64,000 nt of DNA from Cupriavidus gilardii. Its GTDB lineage: Bacteria > Pseudomonadota > Gammaproteobacteria > Burkholderiales > Burkholderiaceae. Positions 31,411 through 40,909 of the stretch are shown here, piece after piece (within the stretch, counting starts at the first letter, position 1; every line of letters begins with the position of its first letter). Both the position numbers and the translations under genes were made by a program. Below the pieces are notes generated by a model. The model saw nothing but the letters and a program-made list of their open reading frames with translations. It was not told where the DNA came from and ran no database searches. The DNA is taken from NCBI RefSeq assembly GCF_013314895.1, contig NZ_JABTYE010000005.1, forward strand, positions 62,001 to 126,000. Direction: 5' to 3'.

Positions 31411-31791
31411 TCAGGCGTATTGCGCGAGCCCGTGGCCCAGGGACCAGTTCTCCTTGGCCACTTCGACGAGGCTGACAAACACATCCTCCGGCCGAATGCC
31501 CGGACGATCGCCAAGCAACTCCGCCGTGCGCCGGAACAGCGCCTTCTTCTGCTCCAGCGTGCGCGTGTCGTTGGCGGTGATCTGGATGAACACCAGGTCG
31601 TCGCTGCGGGCGACGCCCAGATACGACGCGCCATAGCGGAAGTTCGCCGCTTCATGTTCGGTGATGGTCATGAACTGGTCGTCTTCCGGCACATTGAACG
31701 TTTCCCGCAGCGCGCGATAGACGCTGTCGAAGATGGCCTGACGATACGCTGCCGGCTTTCCGGCACGCATGGCGATATGAACGAGCGGCAT
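31411..31791 (-). CDS. tautomerase family protein (4-oxalocrotonate tautomerase-like)
   Basis: 126-residue protein of the tautomerase superfamily. After Met removal the N-terminal residue is Pro (MPLVHIAMRAGK), the general base of the family. The fold has the usual beta-alpha-beta start (RQAIFDSVYRALRETFNVP) followed by a second half with DQFMTITEH and DLVFIQITAND that resembles tautomerases of about 130 residues rather than the 62-residue 4-OT. Substrate unknown. Divergent from a LysR regulator over 86 bases, which usually marks regulator and target. Confidence 0.85.
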   Translation of the reverse strand: MPLVHIAMRAGKPAAYRQAIFDSVYRALRETFNVPEDDQFMTITEHEAANFRYGASYLGVARSDDLVFIQITANDTRTLEQKKALFRRTAELLGDRPGIRPEDVFVSLVEVAKENWSLGHGLAQYA

Positions 31792-31823
31792 GGCACGGCT
31801 CCCTGGGCTGTTGTCGTGTTTCC

Positions 31824-31847
31824 ATGCTATTTATTTCGCTATGCTAT
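31824..31847. promoter_or_regulatory. direct repeat in the tautomerase/lysR intergenic region
   Basis: ATGCTAT occurs twice (31824-31830 and 31841-31847), 17 bases apart start to start, in an AT-rich part of the divergent spacer. It is a candidate regulator site. No clear LysR T-N11-A dyad could be fixed. Confidence 0.3.
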
Positions 31848-31877
31848 GGACAGTTAATTCATCGATAAGAGATCGAA

Positions 31878-32735
31878 ATGATTGACCGACCGCTGGACCT
31901 CGATGCCGTCCAGGCCTTCGTCCGTATCGCCGAGTTGGGCAGCTTCACGCTGGCGGCCGACGCCATGCGCACTACGCAGGCCGCGGTCAGCCTGAAACTC
32001 AAACGGCTGGAGGACAGGCTCGGCTTTCGCCTGATCGAGCGCACGCCCCGCTACGTCGAGCTTTCGGCGTGCGGAGCGGCCTTTCTCCAACACGCCCGCG
32101 AGCTGCTGGAGGCCCACGATCGTGCGCTGTCGGTGTTCGCCGGGGGGCGCCAGCGCCTGACCATCGGCATCAGCGACCATGTCGCCGGCCCCGAGCTACC
32201 CACGCTTATCGCGCGCATGAACGCCCAGGATCCCGAGCTGCTGATCGAAATCCGGATCGGTTCATCGGGCGAACTGCTCCAGAGCTTTGACCGCCGCGAA
32301 CTCGATACGGTGATCGTCCGGCTGCATGCCGGGCGCAGCGACGGGCAAGTGCTGGCCGAGGAAAAATTCGGCTGGTTCGCCGCACCGGGATGGCAGCATC
32401 GCGCGGACGAGCCGCTGCCGCTTGCCACGCTGGCCGAACCATGCGGCGTGCGGGCGATGGCCGCGCAGTGCCTGGATGCGGCAGCGGTGCCGTGGAAGGA
32501 GATCTTTGTCGGCGGAGGCGTGGCGGCCGTGGCGGCCGCGGTCATGGCGGGGTTGGGCGTGGCCGCCCTGGCGCCGCGCATGCTTCCATTTGGCGCGGTC
32601 GAGGTTGGCACCCGCCTGGGTTTGCCCGACTTGCCGCGCTTGCCGATCGTGCTCCATTCGAGGGTCAGGGACGGGCGACCGCAAGATGCGCTGGCCGCGC
32701 TGTGCGCCGCATTGCGCAGCGCGGTGCGCGGCTAG
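31878..32735 (+). CDS. LysR family transcriptional regulator
   Basis: 285-residue regulator. The N-terminal winged HTH reads LDAVQAFVRIAELGSFTLAA and TTQAAVSLKLKRLEDRLG; the remainder is the two-lobed substrate-binding domain (LTIGISDHVAGPEL, EEKFGWFAAPGW, VAAVMAGLGVAALAP). A ribosome-binding AAGAGAT lies before the ATG. It probably controls the divergent tautomerase gene; the inducer cannot be told from sequence. Confidence 0.9.
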   Translation: MIDRPLDLDAVQAFVRIAELGSFTLAADAMRTTQAAVSLKLKRLEDRLGFRLIERTPRYVELSACGAAFLQHARELLEAHDRALSVFAGGRQRLTIGISDHVAGPELPTLIARMNAQDPELLIEIRIGSSGELLQSFDRRELDTVIVRLHAGRSDGQVLAEEKFGWFAAPGWQHRADEPLPLATLAEPCGVRAMAAQCLDAAAVPWKEIFVGGGVAAVAAAVMAGLGVAALAPRMLPFGAVEVGTRLGLPDLPRLPIVLHSRVRDGRPQDALAALCAALRSAVRG

Positions 32736-32823
32736 CCTGCCCTGGCGGCACCGCCGTTCCGCTATCGCCCTGCTGCCCCCGGGCCCGGTGATAAACTGCG
32801 GCCATTCCTCCCGGACCGAATCC

Positions 32824-33408
32824 ATGAAATTCTGCTCGAACTGCGGCCATGCGGTCGTGCTGCGCATCCCCGATGGCGACAACCGGCCGCGCCATCTCTG
32901 CGATCAATGCGGCACCATCCATTACGTCAATCCGCGCAATGTGGTCGGCACCGTTCCGGTCTGGGAAGAGAAGATCCTGCTGTGCAAGCGCGCGATCGAG
33001 CCGCGCTACGGCTTCTGGACGCTGCCGGCGGGGTTCATGGAGATCGGCGAGACCACCGCGCAGGCCGCCGCGCGCGAGACGCTCGAGGAAGCCGGCGCCC
33101 GCGTGCAGATCGGCGAACTGTTCTCGATGCTGAACGTGCCGCACGTGCACCAGGTCCATCTGTTCTATCTGGCCAGGCTCGAAGACCTCGATATCGCACC
33201 GGGCGAGGAAAGCCTCGAGGTCAAGCTGGTCGACGAGGCCGACGTGCCCTGGGACGAGCTGGCCTTCCCCACCGTGATCCACACGCTGCGCTGTTTCTTC
33301 GCCGACCGCGCCGCGGGCCGCATTGCCGACGGCAGCTTCCGGCTGCATACGCTCGACATCGACAAGCCGATGCGCCCGCTGACGGCGCGTGCGACGGTCG
33401 AGCCCTGA
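32824..33408 (+). CDS. Nudix hydrolase with N-terminal zinc ribbon
   Basis: 194-residue protein. The first 35 residues hold a zinc ribbon with two Cys pairs (CSNCG and CDQCG), typical of a Nudix subgroup with nucleotide-sugar or ADP-ribose type substrates. The Nudix box [20 protein letters not shown] is complete and continues AGA, with the catalytic Glu residues present. A C-terminal [15 protein letters not shown] region follows. Start ATG at 32824 (MKFCSNCGH). It lies 88 bases after lysR and 124 before aat; the physiological substrate is unknown. Confidence 0.88.
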   Translation: MKFCSNCGHAVVLRIPDGDNRPRHLCDQCGTIHYVNPRNVVGTVPVWEEKILLCKRAIEPRYGFWTLPAGFMEIGETTAQAAARETLEEAGARVQIGELFSMLNVPHVHQVHLFYLARLEDLDIAPGEESLEVKLVDEADVPWDELAFPTVIHTLRCFFADRAAGRIADGSFRLHTLDIDKPMRPLTARATVEP

Positions 33409-33532
33409 ACGGGCGGCCCGCCATCGAGGCCGCCTCCGTGCCCGCCGCAAGCCGCGCCCTGTTCCCCCGCTCCTTCGTCCCACCCTTGGTTCGTCCCTTG
33501 GCCCGTCCCCTGGCCCATCCCGTCTCCCGCGC

Positions 33533-34282
33533 ATGATCGCCTGGCTCGACCCGCACGATCCGTTTCCCCCGGTCGATGCCGCGCTGGGCCCCGACTCCGA
33601 AGCGCCGGGCCTGCTCGCCGCCAGCCGCGACCTGACCCCGCAGCGCCTGCTGCTGGCCTACCGCCACGGCATCTTTCCCTGGTATGCGCAGGGCCAGCCG
33701 GTGCTGTGGTGGAGCACCGATCCGCGCATGGTCCTCGCTCCGGCCGCGCTGCGCGTCTCGCTGAGTCTGCGCAAGACGCTCAAGCGCGTGCTGCGCGAGG
33801 ACGACTGGCAGATCCGCGTGGACGACGATTTCGAATCGGTGATGCGCGCCTGCGCCGAGACGCCGCGCGCCGGTCAGCACGGCACCTGGATCACGCCGGA
33901 GATCGTCGAGGCCTACGGCGCGCTGCATGCGCGCGGCATGGCGCATTCGGTCGAGACCTGGTATCGCGGCGAGCGCGTCGGCGGGCTGTACGGCGTGGCG
34001 CTCGGCCGCATGTTCTACGGCGAGTCCATGTTCGCGCGCCGCACCGACGCCTCCAAGATCGCGCTGGCGGGGCTGTGCGCCTTCCTCGCCGGCCACGGGG
34101 TGACGATGATAGACTGCCAGCAGGAAACCGAGCACCTCGCCTCGCTGGGCGCGCGGCCGATTCCGCGCAGCGAATTCGTCGCGCATCTGCGCACGGCGAC
34201 CGCGCAGCCGCAGATCGTGCCGTGGCGGTTCGACAAGTCGGTGCTCGAATGGTGGACCCGGGCGCGCCACGCCGAGCGCTAG
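33533..34282 (+). CDS. aat: leucyl/phenylalanyl-tRNA--protein transferase Aat
   Basis: Adds Leu or Phe from charged tRNA to proteins with N-terminal Lys or Arg, marking them for ClpAP. The 249-residue protein shows the family blocks [58 protein letters not shown] and [16 protein letters not shown] (landmarks given separately). The ATG at 33533 begins [13 protein letters not shown]; the longer reading frame upstream is not typical and lacks a better start. Directly before bpt, giving both bacterial N-degron transferases side by side. Confidence 0.94.
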   Translation: MIAWLDPHDPFPPVDAALGPDSEAPGLLAASRDLTPQRLLLAYRHGIFPWYAQGQPVLWWSTDPRMVLAPAALRVSLSLRKTLKRVLREDDWQIRVDDDFESVMRACAETPRAGQHGTWITPEIVEAYGALHARGMAHSVETWYRGERVGGLYGVALGRMFYGESMFARRTDASKIALAGLCAFLAGHGVTMIDCQQETEHLASLGARPIPRSEFVAHLRTATAQPQIVPWRFDKSVLEWWTRARHAER

Positions 34283-34328
34283 CGCCCCGCACTCCGACCG
34301 CGGCAGCACCCGACGGCAGCATCCGATC

Positions 34329-35081
34329 ATGAGCAAGCTCAAGGAATTGCCCCTTTCCGCGCTGCAGTTCTATGCAACGGCGCCCTACGCTTGCAGCTAT
34401 CTCGAAGGCCGCATGGCCCGCTCGCAGGTGGCCACCCCCGCGCACCTGATCAATGCCGACGTCTATTCCCGCCTGGTGCGCGCCGGCTTCCGGCGCAGCG
34501 GCGTCTTCACCTACCGCCCCTATTGCGACGATTGCCACGCCTGCACGCCCTGCCGGCTGGCGGTCGACCAGTTCGAGCCAGACCGCAGCCAGCGCCGCGC
34601 CTGGCAGCGCCACCGCCATCTGCAGGCGCTGGTCGCGCCGCTGACCTACGTCGAAGAACACTACGCGCTGTATCTGCGCTACCAGTCGATGCGCCATGCC
34701 GGCGGCGGCATGGACCAGGACAGCCGCGATCAATACGAGCAGTTCCTGCTGCAGAGCCGCGTCAATTCGCGGCTGGTCGAATTTCGCGATCCGCCCGACG
34801 CCGCCGAACCGGGCAAGCTGCGCATGGTCAGCATGATCGACGTGCTCGACGACGGCCTGTCGTCGGTCTACACCTTCTACGATCCGCTGCAGCCCAAGAC
34901 CAGCTACGGCACCTACAACATCCTGTGGCAGATCGAGCAGACCCGCGAACTGGGCCTGCCTCACCTCTACCTTGGCTACTGGATCGCCAACAGCCGCAAG
35001 ATGGCCTACAAGGCGCGCTTTCAGCCGCTGCAGGTGCTGGTCGGCAACCAGTGGCGGCCGTTCGAGCCCGGCGTCGCCTGA
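34329..35081 (+). CDS. bpt: aspartate/glutamate leucyltransferase Bpt
   Basis: Transfers Leu to proteins with N-terminal Asp or Glu, the second branch of the bacterial N-degron pathway. The 250-residue protein begins [20 protein letters not shown] and has the Cys motif of the ATE family in [12 protein letters not shown]. The GCN5-like C-terminal fold carries [19 protein letters not shown] and [17 protein letters not shown]. It lies 46 bases after aat and is likely co-transcribed with it. Confidence 0.93.
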   Translation: MSKLKELPLSALQFYATAPYACSYLEGRMARSQVATPAHLINADVYSRLVRAGFRRSGVFTYRPYCDDCHACTPCRLAVDQFEPDRSQRRAWQRHRHLQALVAPLTYVEEHYALYLRYQSMRHAGGGMDQDSRDQYEQFLLQSRVNSRLVEFRDPPDAAEPGKLRMVSMIDVLDDGLSSVYTFYDPLQPKTSYGTYNILWQIEQTRELGLPHLYLGYWIANSRKMAYKARFQPLQVLVGNQWRPFEPGVA

Positions 35082-35270
35082 CCCTGCAATAGCCGCGCGG
35101 CCGGCGCCCCAAGCGCCGCTGCCGTTACAATATCGCCTTGGCCGCGCGCCGAGGGGCCGCGGCCACCTTCCGGTACCGCCCCGCCGCATTCGACTGGCCG
35201 CCCGGTCTCCGATTCGCTGCCCCGGTTGACTACCCCGATTCCTGCCCCGACTCCCTGCCCGATTTCCGCC

Positions 35271-36305
35271 GTGCTCAACGCGCTCTATCCCCTGTTTCGT
35301 CCCGCCCTGTTCTCGATGGACGCCGAGGACGCTCACCATCTGACCCTCGACAATCTGCGCCGCGCGCAGCGCCTCGGACTGGCCGGCTGCCTCGGCAACC
35401 GCATCGACGACGATCCGCGCACCGTGATGGGGGTGCGCTTTCCGAATCCGGTCGGACTCGCGGCCGGCCTCGACAAGGACGGCGCCTATATCGACGGCCT
35501 GGCCGCGTTCGGCTTCGGCTTTATCGAGGTCGGCACGGTGACGCCGCGCCCGCAGCCCGGCAATCCGCGCCCGCGCATGTTCCGGCTGCCGAAGGCCGAG
35601 GCGCTGATCAACCGGATGGGCTTCAACAACGGCGGGGTCGACGCCTTCGTCGCGAACGTCAATGCGTCGCGCTGGAAGGCCGAAGGCGGCGTGCTGGGGC
35701 TGAACATCGGCAAGAACGCCGACACGCCGATCGAGCGCGCGGTCGATGACTATCTGTATTGCCTGGAACGCGTCTATCCGCACGCGAGCTACGTCACCGT
35801 CAACATCTCGTCGCCGAACACCAGGAACCTGCGCCAGCTGCAGGGCGCCAGCGAGCTCGACGGCCTGCTGTCGGCGCTGAAGACCGCGCAGCAGCGGCTG
35901 GCCGATCAGCATCGGCGCTACGTGCCGCTGGCGCTGAAGATCGCGCCGGACCTCGACGCCGACCAGATCGGCAATATCGGCGACGCGCTGGTGCGGCACC
36001 GCATCGACGGCGTGATCGCCACCAACACGACGATCTCGCGCGAGGCGGTCAAGGGCCTGCCGCATGCCGAGGAAGCCGGTGGCCTGTCGGGCCGGCCGGT
36101 GTTCGACGCGTCGACTTCGGTGGTGCGCGCGCTGCGCGCGGTGGTCGGCGACGCGCTGCCGATCATCGGCGTCGGCGGCATCTTCGACGGCGCGCAGGCA
36201 CGCGCCAAGATCGACGCGGGCGCGCAGCTGGTGCAGCTCTACACCGGGCTGATCTACCGCGGTCCGGCGCTGGTCAAGGAATGCGCAGCCGCGCTGCGCC
36301 GCTGA
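35271..36305 (+). CDS. pyrD: dihydroorotate dehydrogenase (quinone) PyrD
   Basis: Membrane-associated class 2 enzyme that oxidises dihydroorotate with FMN and ubiquinone in pyrimidine synthesis. The 344 residues begin [22 protein letters not shown], the N-terminal helical quinone domain, then [35 protein letters not shown] with the catalytic Ser, and [16 protein letters not shown] at 35271 is chosen because family members start with this sequence. A TTG at 35226 would add 15 Pro/Thr-rich residues. Neither has a strong ribosome-binding site. Confidence 0.92.
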   Translation: MLNALYPLFRPALFSMDAEDAHHLTLDNLRRAQRLGLAGCLGNRIDDDPRTVMGVRFPNPVGLAAGLDKDGAYIDGLAAFGFGFIEVGTVTPRPQPGNPRPRMFRLPKAEALINRMGFNNGGVDAFVANVNASRWKAEGGVLGLNIGKNADTPIERAVDDYLYCLERVYPHASYVTVNISSPNTRNLRQLQGASELDGLLSALKTAQQRLADQHRRYVPLALKIAPDLDADQIGNIGDALVRHRIDGVIATNTTISREAVKGLPHAEEAGGLSGRPVFDASTSVVRALRAVVGDALPIIGVGGIFDGAQARAKIDAGAQLVQLYTGLIYRGPALVKECAAALRR

Positions 36306-36376
36306 GCCGCGGATAGCGCCCGTTAGCGCCCCCGCTCCGTTCCTTTTTCGTCCCGCCCCATTCAGAGGAAAACCGC

Positions 36377-37435
36377 ATGGAAACGATCCGACTCGGCCAG
36401 AGCGATTTGCAGGTCTCGCGCATCTGCCTCGGCACGATGACCTTCGGCGAACAGAACACCGAGGCCGAAGGCCACCAGCAGCTGGACTATGCGCTGTCGC
36501 GCGGCATCAACTTCATTGACACGGCGGAGATGTACCCGGTCAAGCCGCGCGCCGAGACCTACGGCCGCACCGAGCAGATCGTCGGCAGCTGGCTCAGGCG
36601 CCAGCCGCGCGAGCGCATCGTGCTCGCTACCAAGGTCGCCGGCCCGGCGCGCATGCCGTGGATCCGCGACGGCGGCGATCTGACGCCGCAAAGCATCCGC
36701 GCCGCGGTCGACGCGTCGCTCCAGCGCCTGCAGACCGACTACATCGACCTGTACCAGATCCACTGGCCGGCCCGCAACGCGCCGATCTTTGGCCAGAAGC
36801 AGTTCGACCCGTCGCGCGAGCGCGCCTGCACCAGCATCGCCGCACAGCTCGATGCGATGGCGCAACTGGTGCGCGCCGGCAAGATCCGCTACGTCGGCGT
36901 GTCGAACGAAACGCCGTGGGGCATCGCCGAGTTCGTCAAGCAGGCCGAGCTGCACGGGCTGCCGCGCATCGCCACCGTGCAGAACCCCTACAACCTGGTC
37001 AATCGCAGCTTCGAACAAGGGCTGGACGAGGCCTGCTATCGCACCGGCGTCAGCCTGCTGGTCTACAGCCCGCTCGCCTTCGGCCAGCTGACCGGCAAAT
37101 ACCTGAAGGCGGACGCCGCGCAGCCGACCTTCGATCCGTCCGCACAGGGTCGGCTGACGCGCTTCCCGGCCGACTGGAGCCCGCGCTATCTGCGCCCGGA
37201 AACGCTGGCGGCCAGCGCCCGCTACGTCGAGCTGGCACGCGCGCATGGCCTGTCGCCCGCCACGCTGGCGCTGGCCTGGTGCTACTCGCGCTGGTTCGCG
37301 CACAGCACCATCATCGGCGCGACCACGCTGGCGCAGCTGCAGGAGAACATCGATGCCTGGGGCGTGCAGCTGTCAGAAGACGTGCTCGCCGGCATCGAAC
37401 GGATCCACGCCGAGATCCACAATCCGGCGCAATAA
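36377..37435 (+). CDS. aldo/keto reductase (Tas-like)
   Basis: 352-residue NADPH-dependent oxidoreductase of the Tas/YajO type. It starts METIRLGQSDLQVSRICLGTMTFG; the catalytic set is visible as Asp in FIDTAEMYPV with its Tyr, Lys in ATKVAG and His in YQIHWPARN. The cofactor region is IIGATTLAQLQENI. The ATG at 36377 follows AGAGGAA. Physiological substrate unknown. It is a single gene between pyrD and the ABC importer. Confidence 0.88.
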   Translation: METIRLGQSDLQVSRICLGTMTFGEQNTEAEGHQQLDYALSRGINFIDTAEMYPVKPRAETYGRTEQIVGSWLRRQPRERIVLATKVAGPARMPWIRDGGDLTPQSIRAAVDASLQRLQTDYIDLYQIHWPARNAPIFGQKQFDPSRERACTSIAAQLDAMAQLVRAGKIRYVGVSNETPWGIAEFVKQAELHGLPRIATVQNPYNLVNRSFEQGLDEACYRTGVSLLVYSPLAFGQLTGKYLKADAAQPTFDPSAQGRLTRFPADWSPRYLRPETLAASARYVELARAHGLSPATLALAWCYSRWFAHSTIIGATTLAQLQENIDAWGVQLSEDVLAGIERIHAEIHNPAQ

Positions 37436-37672
37436 GGGGTTCTGTCGGGAACCCGGTCACGCAGCCGGAAACCCGACCTTGGTGGGGTCTCCCACCGCAC
37501 CGCAACAGGGCACCACGGGCCGTGGAAATGGTATCCTCGCGGGCTTGACGCCGCCCCCGCTGGCGGTGCGCGTACCACGCGTACCTGCCGGCGATCCACT
37601 GGAACCACCGAGGCAGAGGGGCGGCCGACCCGAACGAAACCCACAACCAAATATTCGAGGGGAGATTCGATC
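37436..37672. other. intergenic region before the ABC importer
   Basis: 237 bases without a gene. GGTGGG-GTCT-CCCACC (37481-37496) is a perfect small hairpin without a T tract. TATCCT near 37533 could be a -10, but no -35 is convincing. No riboswitch or leader peptide was recognised. Confidence 0.4.
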
Positions 37673-38647
37673 ATGACCATGCTGAAAACTTCGACCAAGA
37701 CCTTGCTCGCCGGCGCCGTCGCGCTGGCCCTGCTGCACGGCGGCGCGGTGAACGCGCAGACCGTCAAGGTGCTCTCGATCGTCGATCACCCCGCGCTGGA
37801 TGCGATCCGCGACGGCGTGCGCGCCGAACTGAAGTCGGCCGGCTACGACGCCGACAAGAACCTGAAGTGGGAATACCAGAGCGCGCAGGGCAATACCGGC
37901 ACCGCCGCGCAGATCGCGCGCAAGTTCGTCGGCGACCAGCCCAGCGCGATCGTCGCCATCGCGACGCCGGCCGCGCAGGCCGTGGTGGCCTCGACCAAGA
38001 CCGTGCCGGTGGTCTACTCCGGCGTCACCGACCCGGTCGCGGCGCAGCTCGTCAAGGGCTGGCAGGCCAGCGGCACCAACGTGACCGGCGTGTCGGACAA
38101 GCTGCCGCTGGACAAGCAGGTCGCGCTGATCAAGCGCGTGGTGCCCAAGGCCAAGACCGTCGGCATGGTCTACAACCCGGGCGAGGCCAACTCGGTCGTT
38201 GTCGTCAAGGAACTGAAGACGCTGCTGGCCAAGGAAGGCATGACGCTGCGGGAAGCCGCCGCGCCGCGCACCGTCGATATCGGCTCGGCCGCCAAGAGCC
38301 TGGTCGGCAAGGTCGACGTGATCTACACGAATACCGACAACAACGTGGTGTCGGCCTACGAGGCGCTGGTCAAGGTGGCCAACGAATCGAAGGTGCCGCT
38401 GGTGGCCGCCGATACCGACAGCGTCAAGCGCGGCGCGATCGCGGCGCTGGGCATCAACTACGGCGACCTGGGTGTGCAGACCGGCAAGATCGTCGTGCGC
38501 ATCCTGAAGGGCGAAAAGCCGGGCGCGATTCCGTCCGAGACCAGCGACAAGCTGGAGCTGTTCGTCAACACGAGCGCCGCCGAGAAGCAAGGCGTGACGC
38601 TGTCGCAGGACCTGATCAAGGAAGCCAAGCAGGTCATCAAGCAATGA
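37673..38647 (+). CDS. ABC importer substrate-binding protein (ABC_sub_bind/TrpX-like)
   Basis: 324-residue periplasmic protein. The signal peptide is KTLLAGAVALALLHGG with a cleavage region near VNAQ. The mature part carries the family landmarks KVLSIVDHPALDAIRDGV, VAIATPAAQAVV, PVVYSGVTDPVAAQLV, VGMVYNPGEANSV, IYTNTDNNVVSAYEAL and GINYGDLGVQTG. The family binds Trp or Tyr-like ligands in Gram-positives; the ligand here is unknown. GAGGGGAGA lies before the ATG. First gene of a three-gene importer. Confidence 0.9.
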   Translation: MTMLKTSTKTLLAGAVALALLHGGAVNAQTVKVLSIVDHPALDAIRDGVRAELKSAGYDADKNLKWEYQSAQGNTGTAAQIARKFVGDQPSAIVAIATPAAQAVVASTKTVPVVYSGVTDPVAAQLVKGWQASGTNVTGVSDKLPLDKQVALIKRVVPKAKTVGMVYNPGEANSVVVVKELKTLLAKEGMTLREAAAPRTVDIGSAAKSLVGKVDVIYTNTDNNVVSAYEALVKVANESKVPLVAADTDSVKRGAIAALGINYGDLGVQTGKIVVRILKGEKPGAIPSETSDKLELFVNTSAAEKQGVTLSQDLIKEAKQVIKQ

Positions 38648-38843
38648 CGCCATGACGACCCGCCGCCCCGCTGCCGGCATGCCGCGCAGCGGGCGGCTGG
38701 CCGGCGCCACGCCCTACCGGGCCGCGCGCCGACGCCGCTGGTTGCAGCCTGCGGCCCGCCCAGGCGCATGATCCGCCGGCGGCTGCCGCGCCAGTCAGCA
38801 CGCCCGGCCACCGGCGGGCGCGCATACCGCAACAGGATTCACC

Positions 38844-39740
38844 ATGTCTCTCTTCTCCCTTCTGGGCGCGCTCGAGATCGGCCTGATCTTCAGCCTCGTC
38901 GCCCTCGGGGTGCTGATCTCCTTCCGCATCCTCAATTTCCCCGATCTGACCGTCGATGGCAGCTTTCCGCTGGGCGGCGCCGTTGCCGCCACGCTGATCG
39001 CGATGGGCCACGATCCGTTCCTGGCCACGGCGCTCGCCATCGTCGCCGGCGCGGTCGCCGGCCTGATCACCGGCTGGCTCAATGTCCGGCTCAAGATCAT
39101 GGATCTGCTGGCGTCGATCCTGATGATGATCGCGCTGTACTCGATCAATCTGCGCATCATGGGCCGGCCCAATGTGCCCTTGATCACCGAGCCGACGATG
39201 TTCACGGTGCTGCAGCCGGAATGGCTGCCCGACTTCATGCTGCGCCCGCTGGTGCTGGTGGCGATCGTGATCGTCGCCAAGCTCGGGCTGGACTGGTTCT
39301 TCTCGTCGCAGCTCGGGCTGGCGATGCGGGCGACCGGCGCCAATCCGCGCATGGCGCGCGCGCAGGGCATCGCCACCGGCCGCGCCACGCTGGCCGGCAT
39401 GGCGCTGTCGAACGCACTGGTCGCGCTGGCCGGCGCGCTGTTCGCGCAGACCCAGGGCGGCTCCGACATCTCGATGGGCATCGGCACCATCGTGATCGGC
39501 CTGGCCGCGGTGATCATCGGCGAGACCATCCTGCCGGCACGCCGGCTGATCCTGACGACGCTGGCCGTGGTGCTCGGCGCGATCCTCTACCGCTTCTTCA
39601 TCGCACTGGCGCTGAACAGCGACTTCATCGGCCTGAAGGCACAGGATCTGAATCTGGTCACCGCGCTGCTGGTGACGGTCGCGCTGGTGCTGCCGGCCAC
39701 GCGCAAGAAGCTGTTCGGCCGCAAGGCGAATGGAGGCTGA
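38844..39740 (+). CDS. ABC importer permease (BPD_transp_2 type)
   Basis: 298-residue inner-membrane permease with about eight to nine helices. Landmarks are ISFRILNFPDLTVDGSFPLGG, LASILMMIALYSINLRIMG, ATGANPRMARAQGI and GLAAVIIGETIL. It pairs with the ATPase one base downstream. The 196-base gap after the binding protein is GC-rich and without a gene; AGGA precedes the ATG. Confidence 0.9.
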   Translation: MSLFSLLGALEIGLIFSLVALGVLISFRILNFPDLTVDGSFPLGGAVAATLIAMGHDPFLATALAIVAGAVAGLITGWLNVRLKIMDLLASILMMIALYSINLRIMGRPNVPLITEPTMFTVLQPEWLPDFMLRPLVLVAIVIVAKLGLDWFFSSQLGLAMRATGANPRMARAQGIATGRATLAGMALSNALVALAGALFAQTQGGSDISMGIGTIVIGLAAVIIGETILPARRLILTTLAVVLGAILYRFFIALALNSDFIGLKAQDLNLVTALLVTVALVLPATRKKLFGRKANGG

Positions 39741-39741
39741 C

Positions 39742-40536
39742 ATGCTGCGCGCACAAGACCTGAAGCTGACCTTCAACCCCGGCACGCCGATCGAGACCCG
39801 CGCGCTGCGCGGCCTGAGCCTGGAGATTCCGGCGGGCCAGTTCGTCGCCGTGATCGGCTCGAACGGCGCCGGCAAATCGACCTTCCTGAACGCCGTCAGC
39901 GGCGACCAGATGGTCGATTCCGGCACCATCACCATCGACGGCAACGATGTCACGCGCAAGCCCGCCTGGGACCGCGCGCCGCTGGTCGCGCGCGTGTTCC
40001 AGGACCCGATGGCGGGCACCTGCGAAGCGCTGACGATCGAGGAAAACATGGCGCTGGCGATGGCGCGCGGTTCGCGCCGCGGCTTCCGCCCGGCGCTGAA
40101 TCGCGCCTCGCGCGAACTGTTCCGCGACAAGCTGCGGCTGCTGAACCTCGGGCTGGAAAACCGGCTGACCGACCGCATCGGCCTGCTGTCCGGCGGCCAG
40201 CGCCAGGCGGTCAGCCTGCTGATGGCGTCGCTGCAGCCCTCGCGGATCCTGCTGCTGGACGAGCATACCGCCGCGCTGGACCCGAAGACCGCCGCCTTCG
40301 TGCTCGAGCTGACGGCCCGCATCGTCGAGGAAAACAAGCTGACCACGATGATGGTGACCCACAGCATGCGGCAGGCGCTGGACTACGGCCAGCGCACCGT
40401 GATGCTGCACCAGGGCCAGGTGGTGCTCGACGTGTCGGGCGAGGAACGCAAGGGCCTCGACGTGCCCGACCTGCTGCGCATGTTCGAGCGCAGCCGGCAC
40501 GAGCAGCTGGACGACGACGCCCTGCTGCTCGGCTGA
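39742..40536 (+). CDS. ABC importer ATPase
   Basis: 264-residue ATPase with Walker A GSNGAGKST, signature LLSGGQRQAVSLLMA, Walker B RILLLDEHTAALD and switch His in MVTHSMRQAL. DEHTAALD, with His after Glu, is characteristic of this importer class. The ATG at 39742 lies five bases after GGAGG. An in-frame ATG at 39730 lies inside the permease gene and before that site. Last gene before a terminator. Confidence 0.9.
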   Translation: MLRAQDLKLTFNPGTPIETRALRGLSLEIPAGQFVAVIGSNGAGKSTFLNAVSGDQMVDSGTITIDGNDVTRKPAWDRAPLVARVFQDPMAGTCEALTIEENMALAMARGSRRGFRPALNRASRELFRDKLRLLNLGLENRLTDRIGLLSGGQRQAVSLLMASLQPSRILLLDEHTAALDPKTAAFVLELTARIVEENKLTTMMVTHSMRQALDYGQRTVMLHQGQVVLDVSGEERKGLDVPDLLRMFERSRHEQLDDDALLLG

Positions 40537-40559
40537 TTTCGCGCCCTGCTTCGCCATGC

Positions 40560-40585
40560 AAAACCCCGGCCTCGGCCGGGGTTTT
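40560..40585. terminator. bidirectional terminator between the importer and the lut genes
   Basis: AAAACCCCGGCC facing GGCCGGGGTTTT with a two-base centre forms a strong hairpin with A and T flanks between convergent operons. Confidence 0.88.
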
Positions 40586-40618
40586 GTCTTGCTGCCGATG
40601 CGGGACGGGGCGGCGGCC

Positions 40619-40909
40619 TCAGACCGAAGCCGCCTTCGCCAGCCAGCGTTCCAGCTGGTCCGTCACCGCGGTGCTGGAGAACGAGCAGCTGTCCTGTGCG
40701 AACACCGAGGACATCTCCAACCGCCGCAGCAGTTCCTCCATCGCCTGGCCGAACACCGGCGGCAGCGTCAATGCCGCGCCCTGCTCGCGCCAGGTGCGCA
40801 CCAGCCCGTCGGCGGGCAGCACGCCGGCACGATGGCCGTCCAGCGCGTTGCGCATGGCGCGCAAGGGCGCCTGATTGGATGGATTGCCCTGATTCGCCGG
40901 ATCGCTCAT
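40619..40909 (-). CDS. small protein of unknown function at the end of the lut operon
   Basis: 96-residue protein that overlaps the lutB stop by four bases (ATGA), so it is almost certainly translated with it. It begins MSDPANQGNPSNQAPLRAMR, has a Leu-rich amphipathic middle (VFGQAMEELLRRLEMSSVF) and a helical C-terminus (VTDQLERWLAKAASV). This is the position where LutC usually stands, but LutC is about 220 residues with a LUD domain and no LUD motif is visible here. I do not recognise the family. Confidence 0.75.
   Translation of the reverse strand: MSDPANQGNPSNQAPLRAMRNALDGHRAGVLPADGLVRTWREQGAALTLPPVFGQAMEELLRRLEMSSVFAQDSCSFSSTAVTDQLERWLAKAASV

Noticed and set aside
37436..37672. T-box or tryptophan attenuator before the TrpX-like importer
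   Set aside because: No Trp-rich leader peptide and no T-box sequence; the only hairpin lacks a T tract.
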